A stretch of DNA of 37,055 nt from Myroides marinus (GTDB lineage Bacteria; Bacteroidota; Bacteroidia; Flavobacteriales; Flavobacteriaceae), in the NCBI RefSeq assembly GCF_900109075.1, contig NZ_FNYS01000029.1, positions 1 to 37,055 on the forward strand, given 5' to 3'. The notes beneath the pieces are model-generated. The model did no database searches. It had not been told where the DNA came from and worked only from the letters and a program-made list of their open reading frames with translations. Positions 8,180 to 16,447 of this stretch are shown here, one piece after another; position 1 is the stretch's first letter, and every line of letters starts with the position of its first letter. The position numbers and the translations under genes are program-made.

Positions 8180-10483
8180 ATGTATAAGTTTATTGAATCA
8201 TTACCTGAATACTATGCTACTATTCAAAGTCAAACTAACTTTCCTAAAGACTATATCAATGATTTATTTTTGATTGGAAAATGTAGCAAAGACACAAACA
8301 CAGTTAAAGAAATCAGACAAACTTTAGAGCAAAATGCTAGTGAGAAAGTTATTAAAGCCTTCAAAATTCGAAAAAAACTAATCAAGTCAATTGGTATTCC
8401 CCAATGGTACGAGGTTTTAAATACCTTATTAGAATATGCAAATATATCGGATGATTTAGATGTTGATTTTATGTATAGTAAACTAGGGTTTGATGTACTT
8501 GACGTTAGGGATAGTCATGACCCAACTACTCTGATTCAAAATCCAATACTACTAGGGAGGTTCCCCTCAGTTAGAATTATCAACATCGAAACCTTAAACT
8601 TTGAACAAGGACTACCTGATGTTTTTGAAAAATTTACTCAACTTGAACACTTAAGCATAGAAGGAGAATATACTATACTTCCAAAATCAATAGAAGACAT
8701 AACGACACTACAGTCTTTGGAATTGGAGCTTCCTAAATTAACACATATCAAATTTGACTTTACAAAACTAACTGCTCTAAGGTCTTTAAAGTGTATGAAC
8801 ACCAATTGGCCTACTCCAACACTACCTACCCTGCCTAGAAGTATAGAAGCGATAGAGTTTTCTTTAGTAAGCACTCTTAATTCCATTGGAGAAGAACTAA
8901 ATACACTTCCTGAGCTGAACAAAATTAAAATCATGAAATGTCCAGATTTTACTACGATAAGTGACAAGTTAAACGTACCTAGCCTAACTGTGTTGAGCCT
9001 TTGGAAAAATGATAGACTCCAGCTAATTCATCCTAAGGTAATTTTTAATGGTAAGATTACTTGTTTTTCTGGAGAATTGATCAACTTAGAACAACAATAT
9101 ACTTTTGATTCACTGACAAACCTAGTAGTTTCAGACCAGGCAATACTACTATATCTATCTCAAAACCCTGAGTCTTTTCCTAACTTAGATAAATTGAGCT
9201 TTTCCAATATGGAAAACCTAACGGAAATAAAAGTGCCATGGTCTAAATTCAATAAACTAACGACCGTTACATTTGAAAATTTAATTGGTGATAACTCTTT
9301 ATCGCAAAATATAGAACAATGTACCTCGCTTAAACACCTTAGTTTTTTTAACTACCAAACAGTGCAACTACCTAAATCAATCGGACGTATTGAAAAGCTG
9401 ATGTCTGTAACTATAGAACAATCTAATAAACTAATAATAGACACTTGTTTTCTTCCCAGTGTAATAGATGTACTAAAAATCATAAACTGCGCTGAAATTA
9501 AAGTATCTAACAAAATTATATGCGTTGGTAAAGCCTCTATTGAAAACTGCAAAGTTGAAAAGCACAGCGATTTATTCAGCTATCTATCCGTAGAACACTT
9601 CACATACTTTCCTTTAAAAAACGATACTTATGAAGTAAATGATATCACTAACTTAATGGTTAAGCCTTATACGCTTATTAGTTTGGACACCAATTTGCCA
9701 ATAGGTCTATTGACTAATGTGCTGGTTAATTGTGAAAACCTAAAAATTTTAAAAATAAACAGTAACGCAATCTTACCTGATAGTTGTCCTTGCTTATCTG
9801 TGGATCAAGAGACCAAATTGCACACCTTACAATTAGAAAACGTTGAGCTTGATAACTTAGATCAACTCTTAACAAACAGTCCTTTACTAGAATCTATTAA
9901 ATTAAGAGGATATGATCATTTCCCCGCTGTTGAATTACCTTATTTAAAAATAGTTGATTTATCTTATTCAAAAATACCTACACTAGAAGGATTAGATGCT
10001 CCAAATTTAGAGGTTGTTGATCTATCTTTATGTTATGAATTTGGATTAGCTGGTGCGAATGCTTTGGTCAAATATCCTAAACTTAAAAAACTTAGGCTTC
10101 AAGGAACTAACGACTCCTTGTGCTACGTACCTCAAGAACTTACATGTTTACCGTTGCAAGAACTATACTTATCTGGCTATCAAATAGACATGATACCAAC
10201 CTATATCGGTCAGTTTAAAGAATTGCGTACACTACACCTTACCAACTTTGATACAGAAGGACTACCAAACTCTTTATTAGACCTTAAAAATCTTGAACGT
10301 CTTAGTATTGAAGGATGTAATTTCAGCGAACCTATTCCTGCATCATTTAGATCACTTAAATTAAAAAAATTACAATATACTATCAGTAAATTCAGTGGAG
10401 CAAATATGAACCCTAAATATTACAACAACCTCATCACCGATGGATATACTGATTTAGTGAAGTGGTTCACTAATGAAGATTAG
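8180..10483 (+). CDS. large leucine-rich-repeat protein
   Basis: A 767-aa protein without signal peptide or membrane segment, so probably cytoplasmic. After a helical N-terminal part (about 150 residues, MYKFIESLPEYYATIQSQ...) come irregular leucine-rich repeats to the end, for example LEHLSIEGEYTILPKSIEDI, LRTLHLTNFDTEGLPNSLLD and LERLSIEGC. Such horseshoe domains bind proteins; no catalytic domain is visible. The frame runs back to a TTG at 8081, but the first ATG, at 8180 after an A-rich leader, is a better start. A tiny frame (ATG at 8059, ten codons) precedes it and could be a leader peptide or chance. LRR genes like this occur beside polymorphic-toxin loci as immunity or effector-like proteins, but nothing here proves that role. 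Confidence 0.8.
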   Translation: MYKFIESLPEYYATIQSQTNFPKDYINDLFLIGKCSKDTNTVKEIRQTLEQNASEKVIKAFKIRKKLIKSIGIPQWYEVLNTLLEYANISDDLDVDFMYSKLGFDVLDVRDSHDPTTLIQNPILLGRFPSVRIINIETLNFEQGLPDVFEKFTQLEHLSIEGEYTILPKSIEDITTLQSLELELPKLTHIKFDFTKLTALRSLKCMNTNWPTPTLPTLPRSIEAIEFSLVSTLNSIGEELNTLPELNKIKIMKCPDFTTISDKLNVPSLTVLSLWKNDRLQLIHPKVIFNGKITCFSGELINLEQQYTFDSLTNLVVSDQAILLYLSQNPESFPNLDKLSFSNMENLTEIKVPWSKFNKLTTVTFENLIGDNSLSQNIEQCTSLKHLSFFNYQTVQLPKSIGRIEKLMSVTIEQSNKLIIDTCFLPSVIDVLKIINCAEIKVSNKIICVGKASIENCKVEKHSDLFSYLSVEHFTYFPLKNDTYEVNDITNLMVKPYTLISLDTNLPIGLLTNVLVNCENLKILKINSNAILPDSCPCLSVDQETKLHTLQLENVELDNLDQLLTNSPLLESIKLRGYDHFPAVELPYLKIVDLSYSKIPTLEGLDAPNLEVVDLSLCYEFGLAGANALVKYPKLKKLRLQGTNDSLCYVPQELTCLPLQELYLSGYQIDMIPTYIGQFKELRTLHLTNFDTEGLPNSLLDLKNLERLSIEGCNFSEPIPASFRSLKLKKLQYTISKFSGANMNPKYYNNLITDGYTDLVKWFTNED

Positions 10484-10532
10484 TCTAAAAAACAATTAGA
10501 CTTCTAACTGAAAAAAAAACTATTTATATATT

Positions 10533-10567
10533 ACTCCCGTATAACAATTCCTTAGTTATACGGGAGT
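10533..10567. terminator. 13-bp perfect hairpin after the LRR gene
   Basis: ACTCCCGTATAAC (10533-10545) pairs perfectly with 10555-10567 around a 9-base loop. It lies between the LRR gene and the convergent lipoprotein gene. There is no good U-tract, so it may be a processing hairpin rather than a classic terminator. A weaker 7-bp hairpin (10482-10502) begins within the LRR stop codon. Confidence 0.55.
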
Positions 10568-10673
10568 TCAGTATCTAACAACTATTTAAAAAGATAACTA
10601 GAAGTTAAAAAACTAGTTATTCACTTCTTACTTAGCTTACCCTATGAAAACAGAATATATGCAGAATACCTAA

Positions 10674-11666
10674 TTACAAGGATTTACTTACAAGAAAAGG
10701 TTCTTCAGTTTGCTCATCTGTAGGAGCAAACATAATTCCAAGTACCTTAGCACTAAATTCTAAATCGTCAATAGCATAAACTGGTGTAGAAACTCTAGTC
10801 TCTAATTCACTATCTGCAATGGTCTTGACTTCTACTTTTTCAGGTTGAAAAACCATAAAAGGCTCTTCTATTCCATCTACATACATTTCAATTTTCAAAA
10901 TACCTCCATCCTCTGGAAGATATGTAGAATGAGTAAAGTTTATAGTCTTGTCAAACAGTGGAGAAATATAAACCAACAACTTGTTATAACCAAATGAAAA
11001 CTCATTATTTGGATCAGAAGGCGCTTTAATTCGTGTATATTCAATCACATCACAAGCATAATTGCTGACATAAGCTACCTTATCTAATTTTCTTCTATTA
11101 AACTCCTTATAGTCAATAGTACTACCTTCTGTATAAGTTTCTCCTTTAGAAGGTGTATATATAGCATAAGCTGTTTGATTTTCAACTGGCATATCAGTAG
11201 CAGGAGCCATTGCTTTTAAGTAAACAGACGCTTGATCTTGATCTTCACTGTGAAAATGATCCATCTGCCAAGTTGCTCCCTTCGCTTTAGCTAAGACTGT
11301 ACTATTTTTCACATAGTAATCTGCCTTGGTCATACTCATCATTAATGCAAAAGCAGCCATAGGTTTCTTATCAAATAAATCTCCCCATGCTAAAAAAGGA
11401 TTTTCATCTTTTGGCAAATTTGTCATTAGTGTTTGGAACTGTCCATATACGTCCCCTTTTGAATAATCTATTTTATCCAATAGTCCACCGACATTTATTC
11501 CCTTAGTATAAATACTCATAACCATCTTTCCTTCCACAAAAGGAGTAGTCACCACTTCACCTGGTACTTCAGGAGTTTCTTTACCAACATTTACAGCATC
11601 ATTGCTCTCGGTAGAACAAGAAGTCATAATAAACAAGGCGAAAAGGCCTAAAAACATTTTTTTCAT
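10674..11666 (-). CDS. hypothetical lipoprotein
   Basis: A 330-aa protein with a lipoprotein signal peptide (MKKMFLGLFALFIMTSCSTES; lipobox MTSC, C17), expected to sit in the outer membrane or periplasm. A Glu/Pro/Val-rich linker follows, then a mixed alpha/beta body with LVYISPLFD and ILKIEMYVDG. The pattern is reminiscent of small Bacteroidota lipoproteins that track protein modification or lipid transfer, but I recognise no defined family. It stands alone, convergent with the LRR gene and followed by a gap of about 140 bases before the repeat protein's gene. Confidence 0.7.
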   Translation of the reverse strand: MKKMFLGLFALFIMTSCSTESNDAVNVGKETPEVPGEVVTTPFVEGKMVMSIYTKGINVGGLLDKIDYSKGDVYGQFQTLMTNLPKDENPFLAWGDLFDKKPMAAFALMMSMTKADYYVKNSTVLAKAKGATWQMDHFHSEDQDQASVYLKAMAPATDMPVENQTAYAIYTPSKGETYTEGSTIDYKEFNRRKLDKVAYVSNYACDVIEYTRIKAPSDPNNEFSFGYNKLLVYISPLFDKTINFTHSTYLPEDGGILKIEMYVDGIEEPFMVFQPEKVEVKTIADSELETRVSTPVYAIDDLEFSAKVLGIMFAPTDEQTEEPFLVSKSL

Positions 11667-11804
11667 ATAATACTTACTTTTTACTATTAGGTAAAAATAC
11701 GTTAATCAGAAATAAATATCAAAACACAAAATAATTCAAAAACATATCTTTTAATCTTGAAAAAACAATTAACCAAACAAACAGTTTAAACTATTTATTA
11801 TCAA

Positions 11805-13721
11805 TTAATCAGTAAATAAAAAACGGTACTCTGAATCAAAGTATAAGAACTGAGCATCAATAGGAGCCGCTAATAATGAAATATTTGGGTAAACAATATC
11901 CTCTGTACTAATAGTTTGCTCATTTAACCATTTATTCTCACTCACATCTTTTAATTTTATATCCACCTTACTACCAAGTCTTTTAACATATATATAATAC
12001 AAGTTATGCTGATCATCTTCATTTATATAGTTATATAATACCTCGCCTGATATTAAGTAACCCTTCTGAAAAGTTGCTTTATAGGTAATCCCATTTTTAT
12101 CAGTATAGCTATAGTCACCATTCAATCGCTCAAACTGAACTTCATAACTAATAATCTCTCTTCCTTGATCATTATAGAAGATTCGTCTTATTTTTGAATC
12201 CGCAAAAAAATACTCTTTAGCAAACACTAATCCATTGTGCGCTGTATAGGTAGTTTCAATCTTTTTGCCTTTGCGATAAATATCTTCGCGTATATGACTT
12301 AATTCCTCCGTAGTTTCACTTCCGTGATACGGCTGTCCATCGCGATAGACAATATATTTCTTTCCTTTACTTATCAATTCATCGATAGCATTTACCTCAT
12401 TCGCTGAAGCATATTCTAATTCCTGTAACAGCTCCCCTTGTTCATACCATTGCTCCAAACGAAGTTTTTTGTCTTTATATACATTCTTTCGTAGAATCAA
12501 AGGTGTATTAGGATAATCTGCATAAATCTCTTGAATACCATCTATAAATCCATTGACATAAGGACTAATGACTACATTACCATCAGAAAATTCGTAAGTA
12601 GTTCCATTCCAAGGAATCCCATCTTTATACTCGACACTAGAAATTAACTCACCCTTTTGATCATAAAACCATCCCTGTCCTTGAGCATAATCAATTTCAC
12701 TTAATTTATAGTATATTCTTGTTTTTACAACGGGCTCAATCTCTTTCAAAAAATTAATTTCCTTTAAAACCCTTCCTTCTTTCTCAGTTTTTATTTGTTT
12801 GATAAAAAAATCATCATAGAAATAGACATTTACACCTGTTTTTGTTTGTTCATTATATGTACCTAAATACTCTTCATTCTGGTTGTAATAATCACTACTT
12901 ATCAAAACATTTAAATCATCTTGACTATACCAGTTTGTTACTCTGAGCTTTCCATCAGTATAATATACATTTTCCTTATAGTACTTTTCATTTTTATAAA
13001 ACACCTCATGCTGCAATTGAAAAACTGCTTTAGCTTCCAAGTTAAACTTCCCTTGATAAACAATCGCTCTATCTTGATATTTTAAATAACTGACAAACCT
13101 TCCTTGTTTGTACTCATATTTATCACCGTTAAGAGGTACAAACTCACCATTATCTGTTGCATAATTTAGCTCTCCTACTACATCGCCTTTCATGTCAAAA
13201 TACTGTATGGTATCTACTTTCTTAATTGCATATGGCTGGGTACTATTATTATAATAACAAGTTACTTTGATCTGTTTACCTTTTTCATAAGTGTACAAAA
13301 CACCTAGATCATAGATTTCTCCTGCAAAAGGCTTCCCTTCTTTAGTAATTAAACGATAAGACTTTTTCTTCAATGAATCGAATGATTCAATACTGTATTG
13401 ATTCCCTTTGTCATCATATTTGTATACTCCCGTAACCTCACCATCATGACCATAAAAAAAACGCTCTCCTTTATAAATAAAACGGAGCATATCTCTCCTT
13501 GCAAAACCTTTGGATACAATATATCCTTCAATAGTATAATCTTCAACAGCACTAAACCCTTGCTTATCCATCGGTCTTATTACTTTATAAAAATTTGCCT
13601 TTTCTGGACTGACTAACTGAAAATCATCAATAAGCTTAGTATAAAGTGTATCATTTTTCTGTGCATGAACCAGTGTACATAACAAGAAAACGCTACATAT
13701 AATAATTTGTTTTAACATCAA
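11805..13721 (-). CDS. secreted YwqK/MORN-like repeat protein
   Basis: A 638-aa exported protein: residues 1-20 form a signal peptide ending VHAQ. The mature part is built of repeated beta-hairpin units rich in Tyr, Gly and Asp, with recurring pieces such as YDDKGNQYSIES, YDQKGELISSVEYKDG and YEFSDGNVVISPYVNG. These resemble MORN or YwqK-type antitoxin repeats, a class often found near toxin loci and in the Bacteroidota envelope. No enzymatic motif is visible. The first residues (MMLKQ) offer two adjacent Met starts. It has its own promoter region (13722-13810) and probably is not in an operon with the lipoprotein gene 138 bases downstream. Confidence 0.65.
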   Translation of the reverse strand: MMLKQIIICSVFLLCTLVHAQKNDTLYTKLIDDFQLVSPEKANFYKVIRPMDKQGFSAVEDYTIEGYIVSKGFARRDMLRFIYKGERFFYGHDGEVTGVYKYDDKGNQYSIESFDSLKKKSYRLITKEGKPFAGEIYDLGVLYTYEKGKQIKVTCYYNNSTQPYAIKKVDTIQYFDMKGDVVGELNYATDNGEFVPLNGDKYEYKQGRFVSYLKYQDRAIVYQGKFNLEAKAVFQLQHEVFYKNEKYYKENVYYTDGKLRVTNWYSQDDLNVLISSDYYNQNEEYLGTYNEQTKTGVNVYFYDDFFIKQIKTEKEGRVLKEINFLKEIEPVVKTRIYYKLSEIDYAQGQGWFYDQKGELISSVEYKDGIPWNGTTYEFSDGNVVISPYVNGFIDGIQEIYADYPNTPLILRKNVYKDKKLRLEQWYEQGELLQELEYASANEVNAIDELISKGKKYIVYRDGQPYHGSETTEELSHIREDIYRKGKKIETTYTAHNGLVFAKEYFFADSKIRRIFYNDQGREIISYEVQFERLNGDYSYTDKNGITYKATFQKGYLISGEVLYNYINEDDQHNLYYIYVKRLGSKVDIKLKDVSENKWLNEQTISTEDIVYPNISLLAAPIDAQFLYFDSEYRFLFTD

Positions 13722-13810
13722 TCTTTTATCTATTATGCGTTAAAATTACAACAAAACAAATAACTTGTTGCTTAACAAACAATTTAGCTATGTAAACTCT
13801 CTGTTTATAA

Positions 13811-14524
13811 TTAAATCTTATCTCTAGCTTCCAATTGATTAATCACCTGTTTTTTTATACTAGTAAGAGCATAATCCTTAGCCTCTGCATAAGAAACATT
13901 ATATTTTCTCTTAAATAAAGCAAAATGAGAAGGAAAATTAGAAATTAATCTATCGTAATAATTATCTAATTGCTCTTGAGAAGGTAGCTCATAGTTTAGT
14001 CGTAGTTGAAACCTTCTCATTAGTGCTTGATCAATGATATCAGCGTGATTAGAGGCACATATTAAAACTGAGTTAGGTGAAAAGTAATCGATTAATTGAA
14101 TGAGGGTATTGACGATTCTTCTCATCTCGCCCACATCTTTATCATCTACAGCCCTAGATTTACCTATTTGATCAAATTCATCTAGAAATAGAACAGCACG
14201 TTCTCTACTTGCTTTTTCAAACACTAGCTTAATATGTTGAGAAGTTTCTCCTAATTTTGCCGAAACAATTGTACTCAAATCTAAAATAATAATTGTTTTA
14301 TTGAGTCTCTTGGCAAGAGCTTTAGCAGTAGTTGTCTTTCCACAACCTGAACTTCCGTGTAAAAATACTTTATTGTTAACAGGAAGTCCTAAATCTGTCA
14401 GTTCCGAAAAATAGGTACATTCTTTTACCAACTGATCGAGTATTATACGCTGTTTTTCATCCAAAAATACATCTTCAAAAGCTAGTGCTTCATTATCTTT
14501 AATAAGTAATTCTGATAAATTCAT
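13811..14524 (-). CDS. small AAA+ ATPase
   Basis: A 237-aa single-domain AAA+ ATPase of the FtsH/SpoVK-like type. It has a Walker A GSSGCGKT at 57-64, Walker B VLFLDE at 111-116, sensor-1 Asn159 (ICASNH) and arginine finger candidates R170/R171 (ALMRRF). The pore-region segment (SAKLGETSQ) fits substrate-threading AAA proteins. There is no protease domain and no N-terminal recruitment domain beyond about 45 residues, so a partner must supply specificity. The obvious candidate is the unknown 137-aa protein encoded 13 bases upstream. Stand-alone AAA+ ATPases of this size occur in defence, secretion and protein-quality-control modules; the pair's role is unknown. Confidence 0.85.
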   Translation of the reverse strand: MNLSELLIKDNEALAFEDVFLDEKQRIILDQLVKECTYFSELTDLGLPVNNKVFLHGSSGCGKTTTAKALAKRLNKTIIILDLSTIVSAKLGETSQHIKLVFEKASRERAVLFLDEFDQIGKSRAVDDKDVGEMRRIVNTLIQLIDYFSPNSVLICASNHADIIDQALMRRFQLRLNYELPSQEQLDNYYDRLISNFPSHFALFKRKYNVSYAEAKDYALTSIKKQVINQLEARDKI

Positions 14525-14537
14525 TCTATATGCTATA

Positions 14538-14951
14538 TTAATTTAGTTTTTTTATTAGTCCCTCAATCATAGTTAACACCTTTGGGTTATCTGAATAATT
14601 CACCCCTAAATCTATAATCTCAACCAATTCTAGCACCTTAGTTTTTGGCCAATATTGATCTACAACAATCCCAATATCAACGCTATACCCCATTCGTTTA
14701 CTAGTTGAGTAACCGTTTATCCCTACTGTTTCAGCAGTTAAGAATATCCCTACTGTTTCAAAGGTTATAAGTAAAGATTCCCACCCCATCCCGCTGGGTT
14801 GAACTTCAATAAAAAGCTGACATTCATTTAATTGGGTAGAAAAATAATTACGTTGCAAAAAAGCGTCTATTATAGTACTTGTATAATATTGAATTTGTTC
14901 AGCTCCTATTTCATTGCCGAACTTCACTTGCTTATTACGTCCATCTTTCAT
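14538..14951 (-). CDS. hypothetical partner of the AAA+ ATPase
   Basis: A 137-aa soluble protein I do not recognise. It appears mixed alpha/beta (LFIEVQPSGMGWESLLITFETVGIF, then VDIGIVVDQYWPKTKVLELVEIIDLG) and lacks membrane segments or catalytic motifs. The gene ends 13 bases before the start of the AAA+ ATPase gene, close enough for co-translation, so it may be the substrate adaptor or target of the ATPase. It begins 40 bases after the OsmC gene and could belong to the same transcript. Confidence 0.6.
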   Translation of the reverse strand: MKDGRNKQVKFGNEIGAEQIQYYTSTIIDAFLQRNYFSTQLNECQLFIEVQPSGMGWESLLITFETVGIFLTAETVGINGYSTSKRMGYSVDIGIVVDQYWPKTKVLELVEIIDLGVNYSDNPKVLTMIEGLIKKLN

Positions 14952-14991
14952 GCTATTATATCTGTTTTGGTGTTGAAAATAACAAACATGA

Positions 14992-15399
14992 CTATTTCAG
15001 TAATGCTCTGTAAATTGTAGGAAAATTAAAACTGTTTCCAATTGGACACATTTGTTTTGCTTGCGCTACTACTTGCTGAAAAATAGTATTATCTAATCCT
15101 GAAATGACTGCCATAATTTCCAAATCAGCTTGTACGATAACCTCATTGTTGTAGGTGATTTCGCAATTAGTTTCTAACTCCTCTATCTTATACGATGCTT
15201 GAGTTAATAACAGGGTAAGTGTCATATTGAAACAAGCAGAATAAGCCGCTGCTATCATTTCTTCTGGTAGTGTTACAGCATAATCCTTTTGCTTTAAAAA
15301 TGAGTAATTCATCTGATTCAACAACTGATTATCAGACACATAATTCCCTTTTCCTTGTTTTAAATCATCTCGCCAGATTGCCTTAATTGATACTTTCAT
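14992..15399 (-). CDS. OsmC/Ohr-family peroxiredoxin-like protein
   Basis: A 135-aa member of the OsmC family, small dimeric thiol peroxidases that reduce organic hydroperoxides. Both redox cysteines are present: C56 in the helix motif LPEEMIAAAYSACFNM and C118 in KQMCPI. E47 sits where the family's catalytic Glu lies. The length is typical. It follows the AraC-family regulator gene at 15541 on the same strand with a 141-base gap, so it may be that regulator's target. The assignment between OsmC, Ohr and YhfA-like subgroups is not resolved. Confidence 0.85.
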   Translation of the reverse strand: MKVSIKAIWRDDLKQGKGNYVSDNQLLNQMNYSFLKQKDYAVTLPEEMIAAAYSACFNMTLTLLLTQASYKIEELETNCEITYNNEVIVQADLEIMAVISGLDNTIFQQVVAQAKQMCPIGNSFNFPTIYRALLK

Positions 15400-15540
15400 A
15401 ATATTACTTTAGTTAATTAAAATCCTTGTACACAAAAAGTAGTGCCATTTTAATTCTACAAAAGTATAAGTAATACTCATTTTCCTCAATGGAGAAAACG
15501 CCTCAATTATAGGACATTCTCTCCATACTATAATAGTAGC

Positions 15541-16377
15541 TCAATAAGGTCGCTTGGACAGTTCTTGATTACGTCTAAAAGCTAAGGGAGTATAACTAGT
15601 TTGAATCTTGAAATATCTATTGAAATAAGACACATCTTCATATCCTAAAGAGAAGGCAATTTCTTTTACACTTAAATCAGTATAAGCCAACAAGCGCTTT
15701 GCCTGTAGTATAAGACGATTAACAATCACGCAACTTGGAGAAATACCACAGCCTTTAGTTATCCGCTTATTTAGAACATTAGTAGTCACATTTAGAAGTG
15801 CTGCATAATCACCTACCTTATGTAAATTCATATAGCTCCGATCAACTAATTGACTAAATTTTCTTGAAAATTCTTGGTGTTCAGATAATACTCCCGTATT
15901 GTTATTTTCTCGTTTTACCCAAGTCCTAGTTGCCTCAATAATAATATATTTTATCAATATTCTAATTTTCTCTTCACTCCAACTATCTGCTAAATCTTTT
16001 TCTCTTTCAATTTCAAGAATATGATTGCACAATACCTCATTTTGTTCTTGTTTTAAATAGACATAGGGAGTTGTTAATACATTACTATACAAAATTCCGT
16101 CACATGCTAATTCCTGATCGTGAATTTCTACACAATAAAAATCAGCGTGAAAATAGATTAATTTTCCCTTTGATTGATCTAGAATTTGAAAGGCATGTTC
16201 TTCATTAAAAAAAAAGAATGCATCTTGTTCACAAGTATAATTGGTAAAATCAATTTGTATTTGGCTCCCTGCTTTCAAGAATAAAATTTTAAAAAAGCCA
16301 CTATACTGTTGGTCTAGATTAGAGAAGTCTGTCGTAATATCAATGGAGACAGTTCCAAAATATAAGTGTTTCATCAT
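15541..16377 (-). CDS. AraC-family transcriptional regulator
   Basis: A 278-aa regulator. Its N-terminal half is a cupin-like sensing domain (FFKILFLKAGSQIQIDFTNY, QDAFFFFNEEHAFQI). The last 100 or so residues hold the double helix-turn-helix: LHKVGDYAALLNVTTNVLNKRI, then LSVKEIAFSLGYEDVSYFNRYFKIQTSYTPLAFR, the classic AraC signature. Flavobacterial proteins of this type often control a neighbouring detoxification or efflux gene; here the OsmC gene lies directly downstream. The ligand is unknown. Two adjacent Met codons are possible starts. Confidence 0.88.
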   Translation of the reverse strand: MMKHLYFGTVSIDITTDFSNLDQQYSGFFKILFLKAGSQIQIDFTNYTCEQDAFFFFNEEHAFQILDQSKGKLIYFHADFYCVEIHDQELACDGILYSNVLTTPYVYLKQEQNEVLCNHILEIEREKDLADSWSEEKIRILIKYIIIEATRTWVKRENNNTGVLSEHQEFSRKFSQLVDRSYMNLHKVGDYAALLNVTTNVLNKRITKGCGISPSCVIVNRLILQAKRLLAYTDLSVKEIAFSLGYEDVSYFNRYFKIQTSYTPLAFRRNQELSKRPY

Positions 16378-16447
16378 TAATCACTAACTAAGTGAAACAA
16401 AAATAATTTATTTTTTATCAGCGGACGTTCTACAATAGTGAAATTGT

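Noticed and set aside
8638..8967. Minus-strand frame inside the LRR gene
   Set aside because: Shadow; Ser/Val-rich complement of Leu-rich repeats.
13370..13616. Short frames on both strands at the start of the YwqK-like gene
   Set aside because: Both overlap the signal-peptide gene, have no start context and no recognised sequence.
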